A stretch of 33,306 nucleotides of DNA from DASYYE01 sp035946955 (GTDB lineage: Bacteria; Actinomycetota; Actinomycetes; Streptosporangiales; Streptosporangiaceae): positions 1 to 33,306 of the forward strand of contig DASYYE010000157.1 in the NCBI GenBank assembly GCA_035946955.1. The letters run 5' to 3'. The notes under the pieces were generated by a model, which saw only the letters and a list, made by a program, of their open reading frames with translations, had not been told where the DNA came from and did not search any database. Position numbers and translations under genes: made by a program. Shown one piece after another: positions 22,966-31,004 of this stretch. Position 1 is the stretch's first letter. The number at the start of each line of letters is the position of its first letter.

Positions 22966-23661
22966 TCACAGCCCGGCGGGCGCCGGGCCGCGGTCGCGCC
23001 AGACGACGCCACGGCGCTCGTAGGCGAACAGGTCCTCCACGGCGCGGGCGACCTGCGGGCCTATCTCGCGTTCCAGCAGGTACAGGCCCAGGTCGAGGCC
23101 GGAGGTGACGCCGGCGCCGGTCACGAGGTCGCCGTCATCGACGACGCGGGCGTTCACCGCACAGGCACCGGTGGCGTACAGCAGGTCCATGCCCAGGTGG
23201 TGGGTGGTGGCATGACGTCCCTCGATCAGGCCGGCCATGGCCAGGACCAGCGTGCCGCCGCATACGGCGCTGACCGTCACATCCGGGCTGTCCATCGCCG
23301 CTTTCAGCAGCGCCGGCAGGCTGGTGGTGAGGGTACGTCCCAGGAGCACGGGGATGAGCTCGTCCTGCCGCCATTCGCCGGTCCCGTCCCCCGTTTCCTG
23401 GTCGGAAACCCCGCCTGGCTCCCCGACGCGGCCCGAGGCGCCGGGGACCAGGATCAGGCCCGCGCGCCCAGGGTCGAGGACGGAAGCGGCCTGGAGAGCC
23501 AGGCCCCCGGTGCCGCTCACTACCGCGCGCGGCCCTTCGGCCGAGACCAACTCGACGCTCAGCGTGCCTCCGGAAGCAGTGCCGCCGGCGTACAGCACCT
23601 CATAAGGCGCCACGACATCGAGCGGGTCGAAGCCGTCGAACAACACGATCTGGGCATGCAT
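22966..23661 (-). CDS. DJ-1/PfpI family protein
   Basis: The 231-residue product starts at the ATG at 23661 behind AAAGGAA. It has the DJ-1/PfpI fold: IVLFDGFDPLDVVAPYEVL at the start, the AVCGGTLVLA nucleophile-elbow with a Cys near residue 137, then ATTHH and DDGDLVTGAGVTSGLDLGL. This matches isocyanide-hydratase or ThiJ/PfpI-type members rather than proteases. An insertion of ~15 polar residues lies near 80-100 (VSDQETGDGTGEW). It is divergent from a GlxA-type regulator with the same fold as its sensor domain, which probably controls it. The substrate is unknown. Confidence 0.87.
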   Translation of the reverse strand: MHAQIVLFDGFDPLDVVAPYEVLYAGGTASGGTLSVELVSAEGPRAVVSGTGGLALQAASVLDPGRAGLILVPGASGRVGEPGGVSDQETGDGTGEWRQDELIPVLLGRTLTTSLPALLKAAMDSPDVTVSAVCGGTLVLAMAGLIEGRHATTHHLGMDLLYATGACAVNARVVDDGDLVTGAGVTSGLDLGLYLLEREIGPQVARAVEDLFAYERRGVVWRDRGPAPAGL

Positions 23662-23826
23662 GAAGGGTTCCTTTGAGTGCGGGGAGTCCGGCCCGGCCGC
23701 GGACGTCCCCAAAGGTAATCAGGCGTTAACCTGCCCGCCAGGGGCATTAGTGACGGTTTTCAACGGGATAGCGCCATGGCCCGGGACAAGGCCCGAGGCA
23801 GCGTTTGCGGGAGATATTTTCTCGCC

Positions 23827-24765
23827 ATGCATATCGTCGCCGTCCTGGCGCTGGACCGGGTCGTCCCATTCGACCTGTCCACCCCGATCGAGGTCTTTAC
23901 TCGCACCCGGCTCCCGGACGGGCGCCCTGGCTATGAGGTCCGGGTGTGCGCCGAGCACCCGGAGACCGACGCGGGCGCCTTCACCCTGCGTGCCCCCTGG
24001 GGTTTGAGCGGGCTGGACGGCTCGGACACGATCATCGTGCCCGGCACCGCGGTCCCCGATGCCCCCCTGCCGGAGACGGTCCGAGGCGCGCTGCGAGCGG
24101 CCGCCGCGGGCGGCACGCGGATCGCCTCCATCTGCTCAGGCACCTTTCCCCTGGCCGCCACCGGCCTGCTCGATGGCCTGTCGGCCACTACCCACTGGGC
24201 GGCGGCCGACCTGCTGGCCGCCACCTATCCGGACATCAAGGTCGACCCGGACGTGCTGTACGTCGACAACGGGCTGATCCTCACCTCTGCCGGCGCCGCT
24301 GCGGGCATGGACCTGTGCCTGCACATGATCCGCCTTGACTACGGTTCGGTGGTCGCCGCGAGCGCCGCCCGCTTGTCCGTCATGCCGCTGGAGCGCGAGG
24401 GCGGCCAGGCTCAGTTCATCGTGCACGACCATGCCCCAGCCCCGGCCGGCTCGGCCCTCGAGCCCCTGCTCGCGTGGCTGCAGGACAACCTCGGCCGGGA
24501 CCACACCCTCGCCGACATCGCCGCCCGCGCCGGAACCAGCACGCGAACCCTGATACGGCACTTCCGCGAGCAGACCGGCACCACTCCCCTGCAATGGCTC
24601 CACCGTGCCCGCATCCGCCGAGCCCAGCATCTCCTGGAGACCACGACGGAACCAGTCGAGCACATCGCCGCCCAGGTCGGCTTCGGCTCACCCACCGCCT
24701 TCCGCGACCGCTTCAAGCGGGCCACCGGGGTCAGCCCACGTTCCTACCGCCGCGCCTTCAGCTGA
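23827..24765 (+). CDS. GlxA-type AraC-family regulator with DJ-1/PfpI sensor domain
   Basis: The 312-residue product has an N-terminal DJ-1/PfpI domain (HIVAVLALDRVVPFDLSTPIEV, the ICSGTF elbow with its Cys near 103, then SATTHWAAADLL). A C-terminal AraC HTH pair (~220-312) follows: LADIAARAGTSTRTLIRHF, then VEHIAAQVGFGSPTAFRDRF and the closing G-V-S-P-R-S-Y-R. The ATG at 23827 is preferred to the upstream frame opening at 23776; the GGGAG before it is rather distant. It is divergent from the DJ-1/PfpI-like gene, 165 bp away, and probably activates it. Confidence 0.92.
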   Translation: MHIVAVLALDRVVPFDLSTPIEVFTRTRLPDGRPGYEVRVCAEHPETDAGAFTLRAPWGLSGLDGSDTIIVPGTAVPDAPLPETVRGALRAAAAGGTRIASICSGTFPLAATGLLDGLSATTHWAAADLLAATYPDIKVDPDVLYVDNGLILTSAGAAAGMDLCLHMIRLDYGSVVAASAARLSVMPLEREGGQAQFIVHDHAPAPAGSALEPLLAWLQDNLGRDHTLADIAARAGTSTRTLIRHFREQTGTTPLQWLHRARIRRAQHLLETTTEPVEHIAAQVGFGSPTAFRDRFKRATGVSPRSYRRAFS

Positions 24766-25033
24766 CCACTGGAATTGGGTGTACAGCGGGCAAGGCCGCA
24801 GAAGCGGTAGGGCTGTCCTCCCGTCGCACCCAACGGGACCGGAAGCACGTTACTCAATCGTTACCGCAGAGCCAAAACCCTGATGCGCCTTGCTGCGTGT
24901 ACTGCTCAGCTCAGATCGTGCGGAACGAAGCTAGTGGTGCACGGGCCGCTGAGTCTATGGAGGTGCGATGGCCGCTGCCGGTCATGCGGAGGCCGCTGCG
25001 TCAGCCCCTGTGGTGCGCGAGCGAGGGTAGGCG
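24766..25033 (+). other. Gap before the sigma gene, with a 20-codon leader frame
   Basis: The region has no full gene. At 24968-25030 an ATG behind GGAGGTG opens a 20-residue frame (MAAAGHAEAAASAPVVRERG) that ends in TAG three bases before the sigma-factor ATG and is in the same reading frame. It may be a leader peptide or an N-terminal extension cut off by a stop. I see no firm promoter motif. Confidence 0.35.
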
Positions 25034-25546
25034 ATGTGGGAGCGCGCTGGTTTTGAAGAGTTCTACCAGGCGAACTACGGGCGCATGGTGGCGCTGGTCA
25101 CCGCGGTGACCGGCGACCGGGTCGAGGCCGAGGACGTGGTGCAGGACGCCTTCGCACGGGCACTGACCCGCTGGAACAGGCTTGGCGGCTACGACCTGCC
25201 CGAGGCCTGGGTCCGGCGTGTGTCGCTGAGGCTCGCGATCGACTCGGGGCGGCGGCTGCGCCGTGTGGTCAGGGTCACGGCGAGGCTTGCTGCGCAGCGG
25301 CCAGCGCCGCCCCCGCCTCCGGAGGACTCCCTGGGGTTCACCGATCTCGGCCGGGCACTCAGGGAACTGCCGCTGCGCCATCGCGAGGTGCTGGTCCTGT
25401 ACTATCTCGCGGACTTGTCTGTCGGCCAGATCGCCGCCGAGCGCGGCCTCCCGCCCGGGACGGTCAAGACGCGGCTGGCCGCCGCCCGGCGGCGGCTCGA
25501 GCGAGAACTTGCCGAACGCTCTGAGGCGGTGCGTGATGCTGGATAA
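25034..25546 (+). CDS. SigE-type ECF RNA polymerase sigma factor
   Basis: The 170-residue product has region 2 (FEEFYQANYGRMVALVTAVTGDRVEAEDVVQDAFARAL) and region 4 at the C-terminus (LRELPLRHREVLVLYYLADLSVGQIAAERGLPPGTVKTRLA), joined by a Pro-rich linker at ~92-98. It belongs to the actinobacterial SigE-like ECF group. The start at 25034 fits the usual length; region 2 begins only ~7 residues later. It overlaps the next gene by 11 bp, so sigma factor and membrane partner are co-translated. Confidence 0.9.
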   Translation: MWERAGFEEFYQANYGRMVALVTAVTGDRVEAEDVVQDAFARALTRWNRLGGYDLPEAWVRRVSLRLAIDSGRRLRRVVRVTARLAAQRPAPPPPPEDSLGFTDLGRALRELPLRHREVLVLYYLADLSVGQIAAERGLPPGTVKTRLAAARRRLERELAERSEAVRDAG

Positions 25547-26666
25547 GGAACTTCGTGAGCAGTTGGCGGCCTGGGCCCGACCGCTGGAGCAGGGCTCGCC
25601 GCCGGATGTGTCAGTCATCCGCCACCGGGCACGCAAGCGGGCCATCCGCCTAGCAGCAGGCAGTGCCGGCGTCGCGGTGGGGGCCCTCGCGCTGATCGTG
25701 CTCGGCGGCCTGACGCTGGGGGGGCAGAACGCCCGCGGGAGCAAACCGTCCCTCAATGTTTCCGCTCCCGCAACGCTAGCCGAGGTGCCCTTCTACGTCT
25801 CGATCGAGAGTCAGGGCAACTCAGCGGCGGTGCACCTGACGGTGTCCGGCAGGGTTATCGGCTCGATCAAGCCGCAGCGCGGCACGAGTTTCGTCGGTGT
25901 CGCAGCGGCCGGAGACGACCGGACGTTCGCCCTAGCCGCCGACACGGGGCCGGTCATCCGCTTCTACGGAATGCACCTGGACCGGGGCGGCCATCCCGGG
26001 CCGCTGGAAACCTTGCCCGTCCGGCCGGTGCAGGAGCAGCGGGGCAGTTGTCATGCGCAACTCGGAGGGCTCGCCCTCGCCCCCGACGGCCAGACGCTCG
26101 CTGTCTCGACGCTGTCCGACTGCGCCAGCGGCATTGCCGGTCCTAGCGAGATCGCGATCGTTTCCCTGCCATCGGGAAGGCTGCTAAACACGTTCCGGCC
26201 CGGAAACGGCTACCCCGAGTCGCTGTCGTGGACGGCGGACGGCACCCTGGCCTATGACTGGGCCGGGCCGCAGCCTGGAGTCTGGCTGATCCGGTCCGCG
26301 CCGTCGTCGCGGCCGCGCCTGCTGGTTCCCGGGTCGGCCGGCCTGGGCAGGTACAGCGGGGCGCAGCACCCGATGATCACGCCAGATGGCTCCGCCGTGA
26401 TCGCCACGCTGGGCCGGGGCAGGTCGCTAGAGGTCGCCGAGTTCTCCGCGCGGACCGGCCAGCCCGTGCAGGTCCTGGTCCCGGCCGTGGCCAATCCCGC
26501 CCAGTATTGCGGGCCGCTGTGGACGGACCGTTCCGGGCAGCATCTGCTCGCTGCCTGCGGCGACAGCGCCGAAGCGAGTATCAACAACGGCCGACTCACC
26601 CGCCTGCCCCCGCGCTGGCAACTGCCGTCCTACCTGATCCCCAGCGGCCCTCAGATCGCCTGGTAG
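25536..26666 (+). CDS. Membrane-anchored beta-propeller, putative sigma-factor partner
   Basis: The 376-residue product starts inside the end of the sigma gene. Residues 1-40 are cytoplasmic and charged (DKELREQLAAWARPLEQG), and a single helix lies at ~40-65. The extracellular part is a WD40/TolB-like propeller with repeated LALAPDGQTLAVS-, SLSWTADGTLAYD- and MITPDGSAVIAT-type blades. Proteins of this layout commonly follow SigE-type factors in actinomycetes. The short N-terminal segment lacks a zinc-finger anti-sigma motif, so an anti-sigma role is plausible but not shown. The propeller probably senses an extracytoplasmic signal. Confidence 0.8.
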   Translation: MLDKELREQLAAWARPLEQGSPPDVSVIRHRARKRAIRLAAGSAGVAVGALALIVLGGLTLGGQNARGSKPSLNVSAPATLAEVPFYVSIESQGNSAAVHLTVSGRVIGSIKPQRGTSFVGVAAAGDDRTFALAADTGPVIRFYGMHLDRGGHPGPLETLPVRPVQEQRGSCHAQLGGLALAPDGQTLAVSTLSDCASGIAGPSEIAIVSLPSGRLLNTFRPGNGYPESLSWTADGTLAYDWAGPQPGVWLIRSAPSSRPRLLVPGSAGLGRYSGAQHPMITPDGSAVIATLGRGRSLEVAEFSARTGQPVQVLVPAVANPAQYCGPLWTDRSGQHLLAACGDSAEASINNGRLTRLPPRWQLPSYLIPSGPQIAW

Positions 26667-26721
26667 GCGCCTTAGGAGACGACAATTGCGCCCGTGTCCA
26701 GTATCTACCGGGAGCGCACAC

Positions 26722-27354
26722 CTACCCCTGGCGGGCTGCACCGGGAATGTCATCGCCGCCGAGCAGCGACGCGGACAGCGGCGTGTCGACGAAGCCGGCC
26801 GCGATCAGGTTGACCCTGACCGGCGCCACTTCGACCGCCAGGTTGGCGATCAGCGCGGGCAGCGCGGCCGTGCCCGCCGCAATCAGCGACAGGCCGGGCC
26901 CGCGGCCACGGCCGCCGGTGCCGCCCATGAACAGCAGTGTGCCGCCGGGCCGCACCCGGCCGACGGCGTGCTGCGCGACGGCCACGGCCAGCCACAGGTG
27001 CGCGTCGAAATCGCGGTGCGCCCGGCCGCGGTCCAGATCAGCCAGCGGCGCGTAGTAGGGGCCGGGGCCAGTGACCAGTACATGGTCGATCGGTGTGGGC
27101 AGTTCCTGAAAGAACCTCTCCAGCCGGCCGAAGTCGGTGGCATCGAAGGCCGCGGTGCTCTGCGCACCCAGTTCGGCCGCCGCGTCCTGGAGCCGGCCAG
27201 GGTTACGGCCGGTGAGGATGACACCGGCTCCCTCGGAGCGGGCGCGCCGGGCCGCCTCGAGCCCGATGCCCGCGCTGCCGCCGATCACCAGGACCGTCTG
27301 GCCGGCCAGTTCCGGCTCGCGCCGGGCAGGCACAGGCGTGGCTGTACTGGTCAC
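26722..27354 (-). CDS. Short-chain dehydrogenase truncated at the C-terminus
   Basis: The GTG at 27354 follows AGAGGGTGG and gives 210 residues. The NAD(P) loop IGGSAGIG, the LLFMGGTGG strand and the VRVNLIAAGFVDTPLSASLLG segment match a group of atypical SDRs in which the usual Y-x-x-x-K is not evident. Members normally continue for about 40 more residues, ending in an A-T-Y-D-I-D-G-G-Q-type motif. Here the frame turns into unrelated residues (DDIPGAARQG) and stops, and no other frame restores the ending. The cofactor domain is present but the substrate region is incomplete, so the gene may be non-functional. A relic of a second oxidoreductase lies just upstream. Confidence 0.72.
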   Translation of the reverse strand: MTSTATPVPARREPELAGQTVLVIGGSAGIGLEAARRARSEGAGVILTGRNPGRLQDAAAELGAQSTAAFDATDFGRLERFFQELPTPIDHVLVTGPGPYYAPLADLDRGRAHRDFDAHLWLAVAVAQHAVGRVRPGGTLLFMGGTGGRGRGPGLSLIAAGTAALPALIANLAVEVAPVRVNLIAAGFVDTPLSASLLGGDDIPGAARQG

Positions 27355-27605
27355 TGGTCCACCCTCTTTCTGGTAGACGCCGGCAGGGTCATGCCCCCTC
27401 CCCGCCGCCCACAACGGTCACCTCATAGCCGCTCACGCCGACAGCCCCGTCCCGGCCTGCTCCGCCGCCATGAACGCCGCATACCCACTCCGGCCAGTTC
27501 CCACCGCACTGCCCGGCACGCTTTTCGTACCCCCGTGCCCGGCCCCGGCCCGCCGCAGCGCCCCCACCAGGCCCGCCGCCCAGACGAACACCATTCCCCG
27601 CAGCC

Positions 27606-27767
27606 TCAACCCAGCCAGGCAGCCAGGTGACCAACCGACACGTGTGAGACCGCGACCACGAACTCCCCCAGGCCAGGCACCGGGACGGGCTCGGCCGTCA
27701 GCTCCCAGTCCGCCCGGGCCGGAAGGCCCGACGGACGAGCGGCGAGGCGTACCTGATGGGACCGCAT
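27606..27767 (-). pseudogene. N-terminal relic of a CurA-like NADP-dependent oxidoreductase
   Basis: From ATG at 27767 the minus strand encodes 53 residues. QVRLAARPSGLPARADWEL, then TAEPVPVPGLGEFVVAV and S-H-V-S match the N-terminus of medium-chain NADP-dependent oxidoreductases of the leukotriene B4 dehydrogenase/CurA group. The similarity ends where these proteins continue L-D-P-x-M-R-G, and a TGA follows. Nothing downstream resembles the rest (~280 residues). No Shine-Dalgarno is visible. Confidence 0.6.
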
Positions 27768-27894
27768 TGATGCGCGGCTCAGCGGTCACTTCCAGCCGCC
27801 TCAGCGCTGCGACCGGTTTCACAAGCGTCCCGCGGATCGGGTTCAGCGTCGGCCGGTTCGCCGAGTTGGGCTCGTTCGCGCACCGCCTGCCGGT

Positions 27895-27928
27895 CCGGTG
27901 CGGGGGGACTTACGTCCCCCCGCACCGG
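27895..27928. terminator. Perfect 15-bp-stem hairpin with TTAC loop
   Basis: Arms 27895-27909 (CCGGTGCGGGGGGAC) and 27914-27928 are exact reverse complements around TTAC. There is no U-tract on either strand. It lies 88 bp before the ABC ATPase gene and upstream of the oxidoreductase relic. It may end a vanished transcript or act in the leader of the exporter mRNA. Confidence 0.65.
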
Positions 27929-28016
27929 GCCATCTGCCTCTGGCAGTGCCGTCGTTGCAGGTGAGACGAAGAATTTGTCCGGTAACTGGGATGCCTCGCA
28001 GGTAGGGGAGGCAGCG

Positions 28017-28931
28017 ATGGTGACAGCGATCCGTACAGAGGGTTTGGCCAAGTCGTTCGGCGCCACGGTGGCCCTTCGGCCGCTGGACCTGGAGGTAGGG
28101 GAGGGCGAGGTCCTCGGTTATCTGGGGCCTAACGGCGCCGGGAAGACCACGACGATCCGGTGTCTGCTGGGGATGATCCGGGCGAACGCCGGGCGGGCCG
28201 AGATCTTCGGGGTGGATGCCCAGGCACATCCCGCGCAGGCGCACCGGCGTCTTGCCTACGTGCCGGGTGAGGCCAACCTGTGGCCCGGGCTGACCGGCAG
28301 CCAGACGCTTCATTTGCTGGGCCGGGTGCAGGGGACGGTGGATTCGGCCTACCGGGACGAGCTGGTCGTGCGGTTCCAGCTCGACCCGTCGAAGCGGGTG
28401 CGCGCCTACTCGAAGGGCAACCGCCAGAAGGTGCTGCTGATCGCTGCCCTGAGCTCGCGGGCCGACCTGCTGATCCTCGATGAACCGACGACCGGGCTGG
28501 ATCCGCTGATGGAGCAGGTCTTCCGCGAGTGCGTCGCGGAGGCCCGCAGGCGCGGCCAGGCCGTGTTCTTGTCCTCGCACATCCTCAGCGAGGTCGAGGC
28601 ACTCAGCGACCGGGTGGCGATCCTGCGCGCCGGTGAGCTTGTCGAGGTTGGAACACTGGCGCAGATGCGTCACCTGTCTACGCTGTCGGTCGAGGCGACG
28701 TTCGACACAACCCCGCCGGACCTGGCCCGGATCCCGGGCGTGACCGCAGTCCATGTGGAAGGTAACCGGGTCCGCTGCCAGGTGATCGGCTCGGTCGAGC
28801 CGCTGCTCGGCGTCCTGGCAGCATCCGGCGTGCATCAGTTGCTCAGCCGCGAGCCGTCGCTTGAGGAGCTGTTCCTGGCGCACTATGGCAGGGAGCGGGC
28901 TGCAGAAATGGCGGGTTCCCGTGCGGCCTGA
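28017..28931 (+). CDS. ABC transporter ATP-binding protein (ABC-2 exporter type)
   Basis: The 304-residue ATPase has Walker A GPNGAGKTT at 37-45, signature Y-S-K-G-N-R-Q-K-V in place of LSGGQ (common in this exporter group), Walker B LLILDEPTTGLDP, and the switch His in LSSHILSEVE. The C-terminal ~80 residues form the accessory domain of drug-resistance-type ATPases. AGGGGAGG five bases upstream fixes the ATG at 28017. It overlaps the permease gene downstream, so the two form one exporter, probably for a lipophilic drug or antibiotic. Confidence 0.92.
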   Translation: MVTAIRTEGLAKSFGATVALRPLDLEVGEGEVLGYLGPNGAGKTTTIRCLLGMIRANAGRAEIFGVDAQAHPAQAHRRLAYVPGEANLWPGLTGSQTLHLLGRVQGTVDSAYRDELVVRFQLDPSKRVRAYSKGNRQKVLLIAALSSRADLLILDEPTTGLDPLMEQVFRECVAEARRRGQAVFLSSHILSEVEALSDRVAILRAGELVEVGTLAQMRHLSTLSVEATFDTTPPDLARIPGVTAVHVEGNRVRCQVIGSVEPLLGVLAASGVHQLLSREPSLEELFLAHYGRERAAEMAGSRAA

Positions 28932-30558
28932 GGCCGGTGCCGGTGACCGCCGGGCCGCAACCACGGTCGCTGTGACGACGGCGAAGCGTGCGGTGCGATC
29001 GGGCGCGGTGTGGGGTGCGCTGTTCGGCGTGCTGATCCTCAATGAGGCGCTCAGCTACCACAAGAACTTCCCCACCGTCGCCTCGCGCGAGAGGTTCGCC
29101 CACACGCTCGGCGCCAACAGTGGCATGGCTGCCATCATCGGCCCGGCCCGGCAGGTCGGCACGCTTGGCGGGTTCGTCGCGTGGCGGGTGTTCGGCCTGC
29201 TGATCATCGTTGGCGCGATCTGGGGCCTGCTGACGGCGACCCGCCTGCTGCGTCGGGAAGAGGACGCGGGACGGTGGGAACTGCTGCTGGCCGGACGGAC
29301 GACCCGCCGCCACGCGACTGTGCAGGCCATGGCCGGGCTGGCCGCCGGGTGGACCGTGCTGTGGGCGCTGACCGCTGCACTGACGGTTGCAGCCGGGTCA
29401 CGCCCGAGCGTGGGCTTCTCCGCCTCGGCGTCGGTGTTCTACGCCACAGCAGCTACAGCCAGCGCCGCGGTGTTCCTGGGGATCGGCACGCTGGCCAGCC
29501 AGCTCGCCGCGACGCGCCGTCAGGCCAACGGCGTGGCCGCCGCCGCCTTTGCCGTGTGCTACCTCATCCGCATGGTCGCCGACGGCGTCCCCGGCCTGGG
29601 CTGGCTGCGCTGGGCGAGCCCACTCGGCTGGGTCGAGAACCTCCACCCGCTGACCGGGTCACAACCACTAGCCCTCGTGCCCATCATCGTCCTGATTGCT
29701 GCGGCCGCCGGGGCCGCGGTCACCGTCGCCGGGCGGCGTGATCTCGGCGCGGCCGTACTCACGCGCTCCCAGACTGGGAAAGCGAGTACCCGGTTGCTCG
29801 GCGGGCCGGCCGGCCTGGTCACCCAGCTCGAACGCTGGGTCGCCCTCGCCTGGGTCGGAGGGCTCGCGGGGCTCGCCTTGATCTTCGGTGTGGTCGCCCG
29901 GTCTGCCGCCGCTGGAAACGTCGCCGTCGCCACGATCGAGCAGACACTCGGCCGCCTTGGCGGCCACCCGGGCGGTGCCGTCGCAGCCTGGATCGGATAC
30001 GAGTTCCTCTATCTGGCTGCGCTCCTCGCCTTCGCTGCCGCCGGCCAGATATCGGCCATCCGCAGCGAGGAAGCGGACGGTCACCTGGACAACCTGCTCG
30101 CCCGCCACCTGAACAGGACTACCTGGCTGGCCGGCCGGCTCGGATTCGGCGTGGCACTCGTCATCGCCGCGGGCCTGGCCTGCGGCGTCGGCGGCTGGAT
30201 CGGCGTGGCGACCCGGCACAGCGGCATCGGGCTCGCCACGATGCTCCAGGCCGGCCTGAACGTGGCGGTGCCGGCCCTGTTCATCCTCGGTGTGGGAGCC
30301 CTGGTGTACGGGCTCGCCCCCAGGCTGGCGGTTCCCGTCGTCTACACCGTGGTCCTGTGGTCGTTCCTGGTCGAGATCATCGGATCGAGCATCACCAGCA
30401 ACCACTGGTTGATCGACACAGCGGTGCTCTCCCACCTTGGCCCGGTGCCCGCCGCCAGCCTGGATTGGACCGCCATCGCCGCGCTGACCGGGCTCGGCGT
30501 GATCGCCGCGCTCGCCGGGCTCGCCGCGTTTACCCGGCGCGACCTCGCCGCCGCATAG
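28885..30558 (+). CDS. Two-module ABC-2 exporter permease
   Basis: The ~557-residue product has about twelve membrane spans in two similar halves. Each half carries the motif L-R-R-E-E-D-A-G-R-W-E-L-L-L-A-G or its partner R-S-E-E-A-D-G-H-L-D-N-L-L-A, typical of fused permeases annotated as exporters of polyketide antibiotics. It overlaps the ATPase gene. The start is uncertain: ATG at 28885 is used here, and GTG at 28921 near the ATPase stop is an alternative without a clear ribosome site. It works with the ATPase upstream. No TetR-type regulator, often found beside this pair, is adjacent. Confidence 0.88.
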   Translation: MAGSGLQKWRVPVRPEAGAGDRRAATTVAVTTAKRAVRSGAVWGALFGVLILNEALSYHKNFPTVASRERFAHTLGANSGMAAIIGPARQVGTLGGFVAWRVFGLLIIVGAIWGLLTATRLLRREEDAGRWELLLAGRTTRRHATVQAMAGLAAGWTVLWALTAALTVAAGSRPSVGFSASASVFYATAATASAAVFLGIGTLASQLAATRRQANGVAAAAFAVCYLIRMVADGVPGLGWLRWASPLGWVENLHPLTGSQPLALVPIIVLIAAAAGAAVTVAGRRDLGAAVLTRSQTGKASTRLLGGPAGLVTQLERWVALAWVGGLAGLALIFGVVARSAAAGNVAVATIEQTLGRLGGHPGGAVAAWIGYEFLYLAALLAFAAAGQISAIRSEEADGHLDNLLARHLNRTTWLAGRLGFGVALVIAAGLACGVGGWIGVATRHSGIGLATMLQAGLNVAVPALFILGVGALVYGLAPRLAVPVVYTVVLWSFLVEIIGSSITSNHWLIDTAVLSHLGPVPAASLDWTAIAALTGLGVIAALAGLAAFTRRDLAAA

Positions 30559-30608
30559 GGCCTGGCAAAGCCCGCGCGGTGCCATCAAGACGACGGAGGA
30601 AGACCAAC

Positions 30609-30950
30609 ATGCAGACGATGAAACAAGCCGCAGCCGAGTTCCTGGCCGGCAAGCGAGTCGCCGTCACCGGGGTGTCGAGAAAACCGCAGGAACACGGAAG
30701 CAACGTCGTGTATCAGCGGTTGCGGCAGCGTGGCTACCAGGTCTTCGCGGTGAACCCCAATGCGGACAACGTCGAAGGCGACACCTGCTATCGCGATCTG
30801 AAGTCCATACCCGGCGGCGTCGACTGGGTAGTGATCGGAACCAAGCCGCAGACAGCCGAGGCCACCATGCGCGAGTGCGCCGACCTCGGCATCAAACGGG
30901 TCTGGATGCACCGGGGCCCCGGACTGCGTCGCACGAGCGGAGACGGGTGA
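30609..30950 (+). CDS. CoA-binding domain protein (YccU-like), C-terminally truncated
   Basis: GGAGG precedes the ATG at 30609. The 113-residue product has the Rossmann-type CoA_binding_2 domain: VAVTGVSRKPQEHGSNVVY, then GYQVFAVNPNAD and a V-D-W-V-V-I-G-T-K-P segment, followed by GIKRVWMHRGPG. Family members continue for about 25-30 residues after the H-R-G-P-G motif, to a Cys-rich end with C-P-C-M. Here eight unrelated residues and a stop follow, and no other frame restores the end. The nucleotide-binding core is intact, so CoA binding may remain. Confidence 0.78.
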   Translation: MQTMKQAAAEFLAGKRVAVTGVSRKPQEHGSNVVYQRLRQRGYQVFAVNPNADNVEGDTCYRDLKSIPGGVDWVVIGTKPQTAEATMRECADLGIKRVWMHRGPGLRRTSGDG

Positions 30951-30960
30951 AGCGTTACCT

Positions 30961-30998
30961 GCCCGGCAATGGACCGTAACTGGCGGTTATCGCCGGGC
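30961..30998. terminator. Compound hairpin between convergent genes
   Basis: GCCCGGC (30961-30967) pairs with GCCGGGC (30992-30998), and inner ACCG (30973-30976) pairs with CGGT (30984-30987). It lies between the convergent CoA-binding and PIN-toxin genes and is a likely bidirectional terminator. Confidence 0.5.
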
Positions 30999-31004
30999 CG
31001 GAGC

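Larger units (their letters stand above)
27355..28016. other. Decayed 660-bp stretch between the truncated SDR and the ABC exporter
   Basis: This stretch holds no complete gene. It contains an N-terminal relic of a CurA-like oxidoreductase on the minus strand (27606-27767) and a perfect hairpin (27895-27928). Bases 27360-27605 and 27768-27894 stay open in several frames with low-complexity Pro/Arg or Gly/Ala products that I do not consider genes. Confidence 0.5.

Noticed and set aside
23700..23760. AGGTAATC...GTTAACCT as a possible operator of the DJ-1/GlxA pair
   Set aside because: The arms do not align without a gap, so the symmetry is too weak to report as a site.
27433..27594. Minus-strand 53-codon frame starting MVFVWAAGLVGALRRAG
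   Set aside because: It is low-complexity, has no convincing ribosome site, and lies in a decayed stretch where several frames are open by GC bias alone.
27470..27964. Plus-strand 164-codon frame rich in Pro and Arg
   Set aside because: The composition is typical of a shadow frame in GC-rich DNA, and the opposite strand holds a recognisable oxidoreductase N-terminus.
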